From positions 1 through 64,000 of the forward strand of contig JAHBUX010000005.1 of the NCBI GenBank assembly GCA_019637855.1: a stretch of DNA of 64,000 bases, given 5' to 3'. This stretch comes from Bdellovibrionales bacterium. Lineage in GTDB: Bacteria > Bdellovibrionota > Bdellovibrionia > Bdellovibrionales > UBA1609. Made by a program: the position numbers and the translations under genes. Under the pieces are notes generated by a model. That model saw only the letters and a program-made list of their open reading frames with translations, ran no database searches and had not been told where the DNA came from. This document shows positions 44,522 through 53,441 of this stretch, in pieces; positions within the stretch are counted from its first letter, which is position 1, and each line of letters begins with the position of its first letter.

Positions 44522-45925
44522 TCAATTTTGAACGCGACTGTAATCGTCCTGGTAACGAACGATATCGTCCTCGCCAAAATATTTTCCCGTTTGCACTTCG
44601 ACAAAGATTAAAGGCTGTGCCCCGGGGTTACGCATGCGGTGCTTAGAGCCCTCGGGGATGTACACTGATTCGCCCGGTTTCAAGGCAATGGTTTTCTCGT
44701 TCAAGACCACTTCGCCTTGGCCGGAGATCACCACCCAATGCTCGGATCTCTGCGCGTGACTTTGATAAGACAACTGGGCACCTGGATCGACCGTGATCTT
44801 TTTGGCTTTATAGTGTTTATCGTCCGCGAGGATTTCAAAACGTCCCCAGGGCCGTGTCTCAAACGGATGCTCGGTGGCTTCCGACTGCCCCGCCTCGCGC
44901 ATGGCATCGACCAACTCTTTCACCTTCTGCGAAGAGCCTTTGCGCACCACTAAAAGAGCATCCGGCGTATCCACCACCATAGTGTCCGTCACGTCGATCA
45001 GACCTATCACTTTGTTGTTCACGGAATAAACGTAGTTGTTTTCCGAATTCACGTTGAACACTTCGGCGCGCGAGGTGCTCTGCAATTTCTCAGACTCTTC
45101 CGACAGACGCGCCATCTCATCCCATGAGCCCACGTCACTCCACTCCATATCACAAGGCACGCAAGCCTGAGTGTCGAGCTTCTCCATGATCGCGTAATCC
45201 AAAGAGATCGAATCCACCAATGCGTAGTTGTACTGCGCGTTGGACATATCAGCATTGATCGCCGCGATCTTGCTCCATAGCTGTGGTTGAAACTTTTGAA
45301 AGTGCGCAATCATATCGCACACACGAAATACAAACATCCCCGCATTCCAGAAGTGGCGGCCCGAATCCAAATACGTTTTTGCAGTGGCCAGATTGGGTTT
45401 CTCGCGAAACCCCGCCACACGGTGAGCTTTAAGTCCATCACTAGAGCCAATACTCTCGGGAGTGACTTCAATATAACCGTAACCGGTCGCAGGACTGCTC
45501 GGTTGAACGCCCAAAGTCACAACGTAGCCCTGACTCGCAATCGACTCAGCGAGCCGCACAGCCTTATGAAACTCCTCCTCGTTGCCAATCAAATGATCCG
45601 AAGGAAACACCCCAGCAATCTCATCCCCTTTGCCGCGTGTATCCAGAAAATGGCAGAGTAGCGCCACAGCCGGCGCTGTGTTCTTACCCATCGGTTCATA
45701 AATGACATTCTCGGCCTTTAAACCCTCGCGGCTTACGGCCCGACGAGTCAGAGCCTCCATTCCTTTGGTTGTGAGCACATGCACCTCGCCTAAAACCTTT
45801 AGGCGATCGATGGTGTTACCTAAAAACGAACCATCAAAAAAGTCACAGAACTGCTTTGGATAAGAGGCTCGCGATACGGGCCAGAGGCGAGTGCCGCTAC
45901 CGCCGGAAAGAATCACCGGAATCAT
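44522..45925 (-). CDS. manC: Mannose-1-phosphate guanylyltransferase / mannose-6-phosphate isomerase
   Basis: The 467-residue protein is the bifunctional type (AlgA/ManC). The N-terminal nucleotidyltransferase domain opens with PVILSGGSGTRLWPVSR (residues 3-19), the GTP-binding signature, and continues with FPSDHLIGN and FREKPN near residues 110 and 185. A C-terminal cupin (about 350-460) carries RPWGRFEILAD, the Gln-Ser-His metal part YQSHAQRSEHW, and VYIPEGSKHRM. The two activities make GDP-mannose from fructose-6-phosphate, for surface glycans. It is divergent from the DegT-type aminotransferase gene across 66 bp; both make sugar nucleotides, so they likely share control. Confidence 0.93.
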   Translation of the reverse strand: MIPVILSGGSGTRLWPVSRASYPKQFCDFFDGSFLGNTIDRLKVLGEVHVLTTKGMEALTRRAVSREGLKAENVIYEPMGKNTAPAVALLCHFLDTRGKGDEIAGVFPSDHLIGNEEEFHKAVRLAESIASQGYVVTLGVQPSSPATGYGYIEVTPESIGSSDGLKAHRVAGFREKPNLATAKTYLDSGRHFWNAGMFVFRVCDMIAHFQKFQPQLWSKIAAINADMSNAQYNYALVDSISLDYAIMEKLDTQACVPCDMEWSDVGSWDEMARLSEESEKLQSTSRAEVFNVNSENNYVYSVNNKVIGLIDVTDTMVVDTPDALLVVRKGSSQKVKELVDAMREAGQSEATEHPFETRPWGRFEILADDKHYKAKKITVDPGAQLSYQSHAQRSEHWVVISGQGEVVLNEKTIALKPGESVYIPEGSKHRMRNPGAQPLIFVEVQTGKYFGEDDIVRYQDDYSRVQN

Positions 45926-45991
45926 CTCTTAAACACTCCTCGGTTGACGGCGCCTGTGGCCGTCATGCAAAACCAAATCAAAGGAATCACT

Positions 45992-47116
45992 ATGAAAACT
46001 ATCCCATTTATTGACCTAAAAGCGCAATATCAAGCTCTTCGCGAGCCTATCCAAAATCAGATCCAAAAAGTACTCGAACACGGGCAGTTCATAATGGGCC
46101 CCGAGGTCGAGGAGATTGAGCGCCGACTGTCGCAATTTGCGGGCGTAAAACATACGATCGCCTGCGCCAGCGGTACGGATGCGGCCGTGATGGCCATGAT
46201 GGCCATGGGTATTGGCCCCGGTGATGAAGTCATCTGCCCGGCATTTTCTTTCATAGCCACCGCCGAAACGGTCGTTCTGGTGGGCGCCACACCGGTCTAT
46301 GTCGACGTGGACCCAACCACCTACAATCTCGATGTGCACGCACTGGAAAAAGCGCTATCGCCGAAGACCAAGGCCATTCAACCGGTTTCACTTTATGGCC
46401 AAGTCGCGGACATGGATGAGATCAATGCCTTCGCTGACAAGCATGGGCTAATGGTGCTTGAGGACGCCGCGCAAAGTTTCGGCGCAACTTATAAGGGCAA
46501 ACGCAGCTGTAATTTGAGTACTGCAGCTGTGACCTCTTTCTTCCCGGCCAAACCGCTCGGCTGTTATGGCGATGGTGGGGCTGCATTCACCAATGACGAT
46601 CAATTGGCCGACGCTATGAAGGAAGTGCGCAACCACGGCCAAAAAACTCGTTATTACCACACGCGCATCGGTATCAATGGTCGCCTAGACACTCTTCAAT
46701 GCGCGATTTTGCTTCCCAAACTCGAACGTTTCCCTTGGGAGCTTGAGCAGCGGTCACGCCGAGCCGATCGTTTCAATAAAGCCTTCGCTGAGCTTGAAAG
46801 CTGGGGAGTGCAACTGCCGAAACTCGGAACCGAGCGCACCAGTGCCTGGGCGCAATACACTCTGCAAGTGCCGAAACGCGATGCCTTCCAAAAAGGCATG
46901 CAAGAGAAAGGCATTCCCACCGCTGTGCACTACCCACGCACCATGCCTGACCAGCCAGCCTACCAAGAACTCGGCCGAACACTGAATATCGAAGTCAGTC
47001 GTCGCTTGGCCGATGCCGTTGTAAGCTTGCCTCTGTACCCCGATATGACGGACGATATTCAAGACTACATTGTTGATGGCGTGCTGAACCATTTCGCGAA
47101 GGAGTCCAATCGATGA
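45992..47116 (+). CDS. DegT/DnrJ/EryC1-family sugar aminotransferase (WbpE-like)
   Basis: The start at 45992 follows AAGGAA by six bases; a longer frame to 45944 exists but has no such site. The 374-residue PLP enzyme has the cofactor lysine Lys187 in SFFPAKPLGCYGDGG, the pyridine-binding Glu157-Asp158 in VLEDAAQ, and CASGTDA near residue 58. The opening FIDLKAQYQALREPI and DMDEINAFADKHG are like those of WbpE/WlbC enzymes, which aminate the 3-keto sugar of UDP-GlcNAcA. The substrate here is inferred. It overlaps the TIGR03546 gene by 4 bp and is divergent from manC. Confidence 0.9.
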   Translation: MKTIPFIDLKAQYQALREPIQNQIQKVLEHGQFIMGPEVEEIERRLSQFAGVKHTIACASGTDAAVMAMMAMGIGPGDEVICPAFSFIATAETVVLVGATPVYVDVDPTTYNLDVHALEKALSPKTKAIQPVSLYGQVADMDEINAFADKHGLMVLEDAAQSFGATYKGKRSCNLSTAAVTSFFPAKPLGCYGDGGAAFTNDDQLADAMKEVRNHGQKTRYYHTRIGINGRLDTLQCAILLPKLERFPWELEQRSRRADRFNKAFAELESWGVQLPKLGTERTSAWAQYTLQVPKRDAFQKGMQEKGIPTAVHYPRTMPDQPAYQELGRTLNIEVSRRLADAVVSLPLYPDMTDDIQDYIVDGVLNHFAKESNR

Positions 47117-47637
47117 CCTTGCTGCTTAAGCAGGTGTTCGCGTTTCTGAAGATGTTGAATTCAGAAACCGGGCACAATCAGATCGCCGCGGGGATCGCGG
47201 TGGGCTTTATCTTGGGCATGAGTCCCATGCTAAGCCTGCAGACCTTCCTAGTTTTTATGTTGATCTTCTTCTTCCGCATTCAAGCTGGCGCGGCCTTTCT
47301 AGCAGCTTTCTTCTTTGCCTTTATCGCCTATTTGCTCGATCCGGTTTTTCATTCGATCGGAGCTCAGGTTCTACAATCGCCCGGACTGCAGCCATTCTTC
47401 ACAACGCTTTATAATATGCCACTCGTTCCACTTACTCGCTTTTATAACTCCGTGGTTATGGGAGCCGGTGTGGTCGGTATTGTCGCCTTCCCCTTTGTTT
47501 TCTTCTTCAGCCGCATGCTGATCTTGAAGTATCGCCAAACCATCGTGGCGCGCGTGAAGCAAACGAAGTTCTGGAAGGGCCTGCAAGCAACCTCTCTCTA
47601 CAAGTGGTACTACACCTATGACAACCTCTACGGATAA
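47113..47637 (+). CDS. TIGR03546-family membrane protein (DUF2062-like)
   Basis: The 174-residue protein has three or four membrane spans (about residues 30-60, 65-90 and 105-135), with AAGIAVGFILGMSPMLSLQTFL as an opening motif of the DUF2062-type fold, and a basic end. The family is known only as the constant neighbour of TIGR03545, found in gamma- and deltaproteobacteria and relatives. It overlaps the upstream aminotransferase gene by 4 bp and the downstream TIGR03545 gene by 20 bp, so the three are coupled. The function is unknown; envelope transport of lipid or glycan is the usual guess. Confidence 0.85.
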   Translation: MTLLLKQVFAFLKMLNSETGHNQIAAGIAVGFILGMSPMLSLQTFLVFMLIFFFRIQAGAAFLAAFFFAFIAYLLDPVFHSIGAQVLQSPGLQPFFTTLYNMPLVPLTRFYNSVVMGAGVVGIVAFPFVFFFSRMLILKYRQTIVARVKQTKFWKGLQATSLYKWYYTYDNLYG

Positions 47638-49561
47638 CGCACAAAAGACCACTAAGCCGAAAAAAGCCAAGGGCCCGCTCCGTCTTGAGGCTGTGGTCCC
47701 CGCCACGATTCTCACGCTATTGCTGGCTCTTTACTTCGTCATGTTCTTCGACGGTCATATGCGCCGAGCGATTGAATACGGCGGTACTCAAATCAACGGC
47801 GCTGAAGTCAACGTGGGCTACTTGCGTACCAGCTTTCTACGCGCCGAGCTCGAAATGGGCGGCATTCAGATCACCGATAAAAACCAACCCACTCGCAATA
47901 TTTTCCAAGTGGGCAAAATTCACTTCAAGATGTTATGGGATGCGCTTTTGCGCGCCAAAGTGGTGGTCGACAACGCCTCGATTCTCGATATCCAGGCCCT
48001 GACGCCGCGGAAAAAGCCCGGATATGTCGTTCCGCCCTCACCGCCCTCCACAGGACCTACCGCTCTTGAGAAAGCACAAGCGCAAGTGCTTGATCAAACT
48101 CGTAAGAAGTACAATGAGAACTTCTTAGGTGACGTGGCCAGTGTTCTCGGCGGCACAGACTACAAAGAGCAGCTCAAAACTATCGAAGGCAATCTGAAAT
48201 CCGATGCCCGCATCAAAGAGCTGCAAAAAGAATTGGATGAGAAAAAGAAGAAGTGGGAGACCCGCCTTAAAGAGCTTCCTCAAGGCCCTGAATTCAAAGC
48301 CTATCAAGATCGTATCAAGGCGCTGAAATTCGATATCAAAAACCCCGCCGAACTGGCGCGCAATATCGGTGAAGCCGATAAGATTCGCAAAGAGATCGAA
48401 ACCAAGGTCAAACTGGTTGATCAAACCAGCAAAGACGTGAAGAGTGAATTGAACGTGTACTCTCAAGAATTCAAAAATCTTGAGAAAATGGTGCAAGAAG
48501 ATTTGGCCGATCTGCAGAAGCGCTTGAAGTTGCCGAATGTCGATCCCAAGGAGTTCTCGCAGCAGCTGTTCATGCAAATGATCGAGCAAAAACTGGGCAG
48601 CCTGGCCAAGTACATCGCCGTCGCCCGCAAGTACATGCCACCGCAGAAGACTGCAGCCGAGAAGCAAGCCAAGCGCGAAGAACAGATCATCCCGCCCAAA
48701 CGCGGCCAGGGCGTGAACTATCATTTTCCTGTCACCACCGGTTACCCGATGTTTTGGCTCAAGTATGCAGCCCTATCGTCTGAGCTTGGCCAATCCGAAT
48801 ACAGCGGCAATATCAAGGGTGAGATCAAGGATCTCAACACAGACCCTTCTTTCTTGAAGAAGCCGACGTTGTTCTTGGCCAAAGGCGACTTCCCCAAACA
48901 AGGCATCTCCGGCTTCGACGCCAAGATCACTCTGGATCACACCACGGATCAGGCACGTGACTCTATGGATATCGCGATCGCCGGGTTTCCTGTTTCCGAA
49001 CAAGTGCTGAGCAATAGCCCTGACGTGAAGCTAGCTATTGCAAGTGCAAAAGGCTCGAGCGTGATGAATGCCGTATTGGTCGATGAGGCCTTGACCGTCG
49101 ATATCAAAAACAACTTTGGCGATATCAAGTACGACCTGGGGGCAAAAAATAAAATGGTGCAAGAGATCATCGACGCCATTTTAAAGGGCATTCCCAACGT
49201 CACGTTGAACGCCAAAGTCACCGGCTCGTTGAGCAACTTCAACATCGGTATCAATTCCAATTTGGGTGATGAGCTAGCTAAGGGTTTCCAAAAGCAGCTG
49301 CAGGCGAAGATCGATGAAGCCAAAGCGCAGTTGAATAAACTGGTCAACGAACGCATCGGCAGCGAGAAAGCTAAGTTGAAAGAGCAGATGGACAAAACGC
49401 TCGGCCCGATCACCAAAGGCTTGGACGAAAAAAAGGCGGAGGCTGACAAGGCTGTCAACGACGCAAAAAACCAAGTCGAAGGCCAAAAGAATCAGGGCCA
49501 AGGCAAGCAGCTGGAACAAGAGGGCAAAAAGCTCTTAAAGAAATTCGGCATCGGCGGCTAA
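47618..49561 (+). CDS. TIGR03545-family membrane-anchored protein
   Basis: The 647-residue protein has an N-terminal basic part, one membrane helix (about residues 24-46), and a long extracytoplasmic part of AsmA-like character: INGAEVNVGYLRTSFLRAELEMGGIQI in parts, FQVGKIHFKMLWDALLRAKVVV. A long coiled coil (about 150-330) and a strand-rich domain (about 365-560) follow, with a Lys/Glu-rich coiled tail ending GIGG. The AsmA-like signature is found in proteins that bridge the two membranes and move lipids. The family is always next to TIGR03546, as here (20-bp overlap). A strong intrinsic terminator follows the stop. Confidence 0.85.
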   Translation: MTTSTDNAQKTTKPKKAKGPLRLEAVVPATILTLLLALYFVMFFDGHMRRAIEYGGTQINGAEVNVGYLRTSFLRAELEMGGIQITDKNQPTRNIFQVGKIHFKMLWDALLRAKVVVDNASILDIQALTPRKKPGYVVPPSPPSTGPTALEKAQAQVLDQTRKKYNENFLGDVASVLGGTDYKEQLKTIEGNLKSDARIKELQKELDEKKKKWETRLKELPQGPEFKAYQDRIKALKFDIKNPAELARNIGEADKIRKEIETKVKLVDQTSKDVKSELNVYSQEFKNLEKMVQEDLADLQKRLKLPNVDPKEFSQQLFMQMIEQKLGSLAKYIAVARKYMPPQKTAAEKQAKREEQIIPPKRGQGVNYHFPVTTGYPMFWLKYAALSSELGQSEYSGNIKGEIKDLNTDPSFLKKPTLFLAKGDFPKQGISGFDAKITLDHTTDQARDSMDIAIAGFPVSEQVLSNSPDVKLAIASAKGSSVMNAVLVDEALTVDIKNNFGDIKYDLGAKNKMVQEIIDAILKGIPNVTLNAKVTGSLSNFNIGINSNLGDELAKGFQKQLQAKIDEAKAQLNKLVNERIGSEKAKLKEQMDKTLGPITKGLDEKKAEADKAVNDAKNQVEGQKNQGQGKQLEQEGKKLLKKFGIGG

Positions 49562-49606
49562 TCCACTCAAAAAATACGGCTGAAACTAAGAGCTAGTCCT
49601 ACAAAT

Positions 49607-49635
49607 AAAAAAGGCCACACAAAGCGGCCTTTTTT
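49607..49635 (+). terminator. Intrinsic terminator after the TIGR03545 gene
   Basis: A 10-bp stem AAAAAAGGCC/GGCCTTTTTT (49607-49616 with 49626-49635) with a 9-nt loop. With an A-tract on one side and a T-tract on the other it can stop transcription from both directions, so it also serves the leftward 48-residue peptide gene. Confidence 0.85.
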
Positions 49636-49681
49636 ATTAATAAAATTCTCCACCAACTGTCTCTACCGCTTTGTATGACAG

Positions 49682-49828
49682 CTAAACCGCTGATTTTTGA
49701 CCTGGCGACAAACAGCCAGGAGGTTTACAGCCCTTCTTGGAGAGGTCTGCCGAAGACGAAGAGATGGCCGTTACCGCTAGGTAGGCCGAAATAGAAAATG
49801 CCGCTAAAGCGAGAATTTTGATTTTCAT
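49682..49828 (-). CDS. 48-residue exported peptide with two cysteines
   Basis: The ATG at 49828 is preceded by GGAGGAGAG. The first 20 residues form a Sec signal (KIKILALAAFSISAYLAVT). The rest is short and polar, with Ser/Lys and two Cys five residues apart in KKGCKPPGCLSPGQ (Cys34 and Cys39), able to form a small disulfide loop around a Pro-Pro turn. A longer frame to 49906 would hide the signal. The bidirectional terminator lies directly downstream. Such a small, Cys-containing secreted peptide could be a signal, toxin or structural piece; nothing else identifies it. Confidence 0.6.
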   Translation of the reverse strand: MKIKILALAAFSISAYLAVTAISSSSADLSKKGCKPPGCLSPGQKSAV

Positions 49829-49959
49829 AGGCTCTCCTCCATCGAGTTTCAGAAGCTTGGCCGAACCATGAGCACTCGATACCAGAAAAGAGCTCGACAA
49901 CAACACTTCAAACTAGAAACACAACGCTACGCAATACGCGTGAGAAAGCCCGTTCTCCT

Positions 49960-50535
49960 TTAGTTCTTAGGCGGCGGGGGATTCAGGATGTCATCGAAAA
50001 ACTGAATGGCTAGCGAATCATCCCAAGCAGTCTCACCCGCGATCTTGCGTTTAAGTTCTTGATTGGGCTTCAGAATATAGGTTTCGGGCAAAGCATCCGT
50101 ACCGAGCAACTTACTCGTCATACGGTCCTTGTCCCACACGATAATAAAGTCCTCTGGCAGGCCGCCAAAGGCCTTCACAAAAGTTTCGATGTCTTCTTTG
50201 CTGCGATCATGGCTCACGGCCAAAACCACCAATTTCCCACCAAACTTATTTACTAGATTTTTTAGCGAAGGGATCTCTTTCACACAAGGCGCACACCAGG
50301 TGGCCCAAATGTTCACCAAAAGGATTTTCCCTTTAAAGTCCGTCACCGAAACCGGCTTGCCGTCCAAGGTCGGCAAGGTGAAGTTTGGAAACCCAGTTTT
50401 CTCCATTTGATTCAAAATCTGAGTGGTTTCCGGGGGCCGCATCCCCTTCGTCAGATACTGCCAATAATAGGATATTGGTACAGCCAACAGAGCGCCGGCA
50501 ACAATCACAGCAACAAGTCCACGAAGGCTAAACAT
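49960..50535 (-). CDS. TlpA/ResA-like thioredoxin-fold protein
   Basis: The 191-residue protein has an N-terminal signal anchor (LVAVIVAGALLAVPISYYW) and a redoxin domain with the active-site pair Cys81-Cys84 in WATWCAPCVKEIPSL. The cis-Pro region is in DALPETYILKP. The family works in the periplasm on cytochrome c maturation or on reduction of exported proteins. It is transcribed leftwards, with no operon partner. The C-terminal tail PPPPKN is Pro-rich. Confidence 0.9.
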   Translation of the reverse strand: MFSLRGLVAVIVAGALLAVPISYYWQYLTKGMRPPETTQILNQMEKTGFPNFTLPTLDGKPVSVTDFKGKILLVNIWATWCAPCVKEIPSLKNLVNKFGGKLVVLAVSHDRSKEDIETFVKAFGGLPEDFIIVWDKDRMTSKLLGTDALPETYILKPNQELKRKIAGETAWDDSLAIQFFDDILNPPPPKN

Positions 50536-50607
50536 GGAGCAAGTATAGACTCCACTCGGAGCGCACTCAAGGTGTTCATAAATGCCGAAGAGATTGCGCG
50601 CAGAAAT

Positions 50608-50633
50608 AAAAAAACCCGAACTCTACGTTCGGG
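50608..50633 (-). terminator. Intrinsic terminator of the ribosomal superoperon
   Basis: A 7-bp stem CCCGAAC/GTTCGGG (50615-50621 with 50627-50633) with loop TCTAC is followed leftwards by seven T residues (A-tract 50608-50614 on the + strand). It sits 57 bp past the rplQ stop and ends the leftward ribosomal block. Confidence 0.88.
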
Positions 50634-50689
50634 CTTTCGCTTTCCCACTCTCACCAACCGAAGTCGGCGCGATTCAGAAAGTTTTTAGA

Positions 50690-51196
50690 TTAGAGCGAGG
50701 CGCGCAGTTCGCGGCGCGAAGTGGCAGCGATCTTACGCACGTTCTTACGCAGCTTCAGTTTGCTCTTCGCATTCTTGGCCGCGCGCTTCGGAGCCTCTTT
50801 GTCGCCTTTCACCGTTTCTTCAGTGGCGGCGGCCTTCGGCACGTAGTCTACGAACTCAAGGAAAGCCATATCGGCTTGATCGCCGGTACGAGCACCCAGT
50901 TTCACGATGCGAGTGTAACCACCCGGACGTGTTTCGAAGCGCTTTTTCAAATCAGTTACCAACAGCTCCACAACGTTTTCGTTGGGGTAGCGCGACAACA
51001 ACAGGCGGCGCGAATTCAAAGTGCCTTTGCGGCCAAGAGTGATGGCCTTCTCCACGTGACGGCGAATCTCTTTAGCACGAGCCAAAGTCGTTTTAATACG
51101 ACCGTGCTCAACCAAGGAGTACACCATGCCGCGAATCAAGGCGACGCGCGGACCGGGACGGCGGTGAAAATTGTGGCGTTTACTTCTATGTCTCAT
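50690..51196 (-). CDS. rplQ: Ribosomal protein bL17
   Basis: The first 115 residues match bL17: MRHRSKRHNFHRRPGPRVALI in parts, LVEHGRIKTTLARAKEIRRHVEKAI in parts, GGYTRIVKLGARTGD. A C-terminal extension of about 50 Lys/Ala/Arg-rich residues goes beyond the usual 120-130-residue length. It is the last gene of the alpha-operon part, 27 bp after rpoA, and the terminator follows. Confidence 0.95.
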   Translation of the reverse strand: MRHRSKRHNFHRRPGPRVALIRGMVYSLVEHGRIKTTLARAKEIRRHVEKAITLGRKGTLNSRRLLLSRYPNENVVELLVTDLKKRFETRPGGYTRIVKLGARTGDQADMAFLEFVDYVPKAAATEETVKGDKEAPKRAAKNAKSKLKLRKNVRKIAATSRRELRASL

Positions 51197-51223
51197 CTTC
51201 CTACTCCGTACTCACTCACTCAG

Positions 51224-52318
51224 TTACTGAGGAGTGCCGTTACCGCGGTTAACTGCTGCCGCCGCGGGAGCCGGGGCCGCCGGCGCTTGAGGTTTAATCG
51301 GGTTATTCGGATCCCATCCCGGAGGCGGCCATCCATCGACCTTCATACCGAGCGACAATCCCATGTTGGACAGGATCTCTTTAATTTCATTCAATGACTT
51401 GCGACCAAAGTTTTTGGTCTTCAGCATTTCAGCCTCTGTCTTGCTCACCAACTCGCCGATGTAGCGAATGTTAGCGTTCTTCAAACAGTTGGCCGAGCGA
51501 ACAGACAATTCCAAATCGTCCACCGAACGGAACAGGTTCTCGTTAAACTGAGGCGAACGAGTGTCTTCTTCCTCAGCCACTGGCTCCATGTTCTCGTCGA
51601 AAGTCAGGAAGATCTGAAGCTGCTCTTTAAGGATTTTAGATCCAAGAGCCACAGACTCTTCCGGCTTCAGCGAACCATCGGTCCATACTTCCAAAGTCAA
51701 AGCGTCGTAATCTGTACGCTGACCTACACGAGCTGCATTCACCGTGTAGTTCACACGACGAATGGGGCTATGAAGAGCATCGACGGCGATGTAGCCCACC
51801 GGCAAATCTTTGCCGCGGCCTTCAGCTTCGATGTAACCGCGACCGAAGGTAATGATCAGCTCAGCTTCGAAGCGGCCGTCTTTACCGAGAGTGGCGATAT
51901 GTTGATCGGGATTCAAAATCTCGATGCCTTCGATCAACTGAATATCGGCGGCGGTCACTTTACCCGGGCCGGTCTTCGAGATGCGAAGAGTTTTAGTCTC
52001 AGGATCGAACTGACGGAAGCGAACTTCCTTCAAGTTCAAGATAATATCAGTCACGTCTTCGAGAACGTCGGGCATGGTGCTGAACTCATGCAAAACGCCT
52101 TCGAATTTTACGGCAGAAACCGCCGAGCCCATCATCGAGCTGAGCAACACCCGGCGCAACGAATTGCCCAAAGTGACGCCGAAACCGCGCTCAAGCGGAC
52201 GGATGTGAAACTTGCCATAGCGCGGAGTCAAAGTCTCTTTCTCGACTTCAAAACCCTTCGGCTTGATTAGTTCACGCCAGAATTTGTAATAGTGCGGTTG
52301 CATTGCCAATTGTCCCAT
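51224..52318 (-). CDS. rpoA: RNA polymerase alpha subunit
   Basis: The ATG at 52318 is preceded by GGAG at a good distance; a TTG directly before it is less likely. The N-terminal assembly domain has [22 protein letters not shown] (in parts) and the C-terminal DNA-binding domain has [23 protein letters not shown] (in parts) with [13 protein letters not shown]. After the usual end of alpha, a Pro/Ala-rich tail of about 35 residues extends ([19 protein letters not shown]), longer than in most bacteria. rpsD, which often sits directly before rpoA, is absent. Confidence 0.96.
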   Translation of the reverse strand: MGQLAMQPHYYKFWRELIKPKGFEVEKETLTPRYGKFHIRPLERGFGVTLGNSLRRVLLSSMMGSAVSAVKFEGVLHEFSTMPDVLEDVTDIILNLKEVRFRQFDPETKTLRISKTGPGKVTAADIQLIEGIEILNPDQHIATLGKDGRFEAELIITFGRGYIEAEGRGKDLPVGYIAVDALHSPIRRVNYTVNAARVGQRTDYDALTLEVWTDGSLKPEESVALGSKILKEQLQIFLTFDENMEPVAEEEDTRSPQFNENLFRSVDDLELSVRSANCLKNANIRYIGELVSKTEAEMLKTKNFGRKSLNEIKEILSNMGLSLGMKVDGWPPPGWDPNNPIKPQAPAAPAPAAAAVNRGNGTPQ

Positions 52319-52386
52319 CAATTCTCCGTTTCAAAAACTAAACACATTTTAAATACAAGGAACCCCTGTCCAACCAACCACACGCC

Positions 52387-52803
52387 TTAGATACGGCGGC
52401 GTTTGGGCGGGCGGCATCCATTGTGCGGGATCGGCGTGAGATCTTTCAAAGAAGACACGCGCAAACCTAAAGAAGCCAGAGCGCGAACCGCAGGCTCACG
52501 ACCCGCACCAGGGCCGCGTACGACCACGTCGCACGACTTCATTCCTGCTTCCAAGGCTTTCTTGCCAGCATCTTCGGCCGCAACTTGCGCTGCGAACGGA
52601 GTGCCTTTACGGCTGCCTTTGAAACCGAGCATACCTGCGCTCGACCAGCAAACGGTGTTGCCGTTCAAGTCAGTGAACGTAACGATGGTGTTGCCGAAAC
52701 CGGCTTGCACAAAGCAACGGCCGATCGGAACGTTACGCTTAATTTTCTTTTTGGGGGCGTCCTTCTTAGGACCGCCTTCTGCTGCGGATTTGGCGTCAGC
52801 CAT
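52387..52803 (-). CDS. rpsK: Ribosomal protein uS11
   Basis: The 138-residue protein contains the uS11 core [32 protein letters not shown] and the C-terminal [18 protein letters not shown]. An N-terminal Lys/Ala-rich extension of about 20 residues precedes the usual start. It follows rpsM by 13 bp and is followed by rpoA after 68 bp. Confidence 0.96.
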   Translation of the reverse strand: MADAKSAAEGGPKKDAPKKKIKRNVPIGRCFVQAGFGNTIVTFTDLNGNTVCWSSAGMLGFKGSRKGTPFAAQVAAEDAGKKALEAGMKSCDVVVRGPGAGREPAVRALASLGLRVSSLKDLTPIPHNGCRPPKRRRI

Positions 52804-52816
52804 TAGCTCTTACTCC

Positions 52817-53191
52817 TTAAACTGCTTTTTTCTTGTTCGCGATTGTCTTACGAGGACCTTTACGGGTGCGGGCGTTTGAACGCGTACGCTGACCACGTGT
52901 CGGCAAACCTTTTTTGTGTCTCAGACCGCGGTAGCAGCCAAGATCCATAAGACGCTTAATGGATAGACCCACTTCACGGCGCAGATCACCTTCCACTTTA
53001 AATTGGCTTTCGAGGATCGCGCGGATCTTCGCGAGATTCTCATCGGTCAGTTCATCTGTGCGCAACGTCGGCGAGAAGCCAGCCTCAGCCACCACTTGCT
53101 TGGCGCGGGTTTGACCGACACCATAGATGTACTGAAGGGCAATTTCGATGCGTTTATTTCTGGGTAAATCGACGCCAGCAATACGAGCCAT
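52817..53191 (-). CDS. rpsM: Ribosomal protein uS13
   Basis: The 124-residue protein has the uS13 pattern: [20 protein letters not shown], the [12 protein letters not shown] helix-hairpin-helix and the basic end [20 protein letters not shown] (about residues 92-111). Length is normal. It follows rpmJ by 3 bp. Confidence 0.96.
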   Translation of the reverse strand: MARIAGVDLPRNKRIEIALQYIYGVGQTRAKQVVAEAGFSPTLRTDELTDENLAKIRAILESQFKVEGDLRREVGLSIKRLMDLGCYRGLRHKKGLPTRGQRTRSNARTRKGPRKTIANKKKAV

Positions 53192-53194
53192 TGT

Positions 53195-53308
53195 TTATCC
53201 TTGTCTCTGTTTGTGTTTGCGGTTTTCGCAGATCACGCGCAATACACCGCGACGGCGAATAACTTTACATTTATTGCAAATGCGCTTCACTGAAGCTCTG
53301 ACTTTCAT
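53195..53308 (-). CDS. rpmJ: Ribosomal protein bL36
   Basis: A 37-residue frame begins at 53308: [20 protein letters not shown], then a further strand and [11 protein letters not shown]. The zinc ligands Cys11, Cys14, Cys27 and His32 are all present, so it is the zinc-binding (C+) type. It stands at the head of the rpsM-rpsK-rpoA-rplQ unit, after a structured leader. infA, its usual neighbour, is not found here. Confidence 0.94.
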   Translation of the reverse strand: MKVRASVKRICNKCKVIRRRGVLRVICENRKHKQRQG

Positions 53309-53337
53309 ACGAACCTCATCTGTCAACCCGCTGATAT

Positions 53338-53354
53338 CACTGACAAATTCAGTG
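53338..53354 (-). other. Small hairpin in the rpmJ leader
   Basis: A perfect 6-bp stem CACTGA/TCAGTG with a 5-nt loop lies 30 bp before the rpmJ start. It may be part of the leader fold that controls the alpha-operon genes. Confidence 0.5.
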
Positions 53355-53395
53355 TTTTCGGCGGTTTACAAAGGAATGCAAGCGGTGAGGCTAAC

Positions 53396-53441
53396 ACCCA
53401 CGTTTTGACGTGTCCAGCGTTTTCTGGACAGCCGCGTGGGT
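53396..53441 (-). other. Nested RNA hairpins between adk and rpmJ
   Basis: An outer stem ACCCACG/CGTGGGT (53396-53402 with 53435-53441) encloses an inner stem TGTCCAG/CTGGACA (53411-53417 with 53424-53430, 6-nt loop). The outer stem reaches into the adk stop codon. There is no T-tract on the leftward side, so it is more a leader or processing element than a terminator. In many bacteria the alpha-operon leader is bound by uS4; whether this fold is such a site is inference. Confidence 0.6.

Noticed and set aside
50582-51397. A 271-codon open frame opposite rplQ
   Set aside because: It covers rplQ and part of rpoA on the other strand and the terminator between; no RBS or family pattern.
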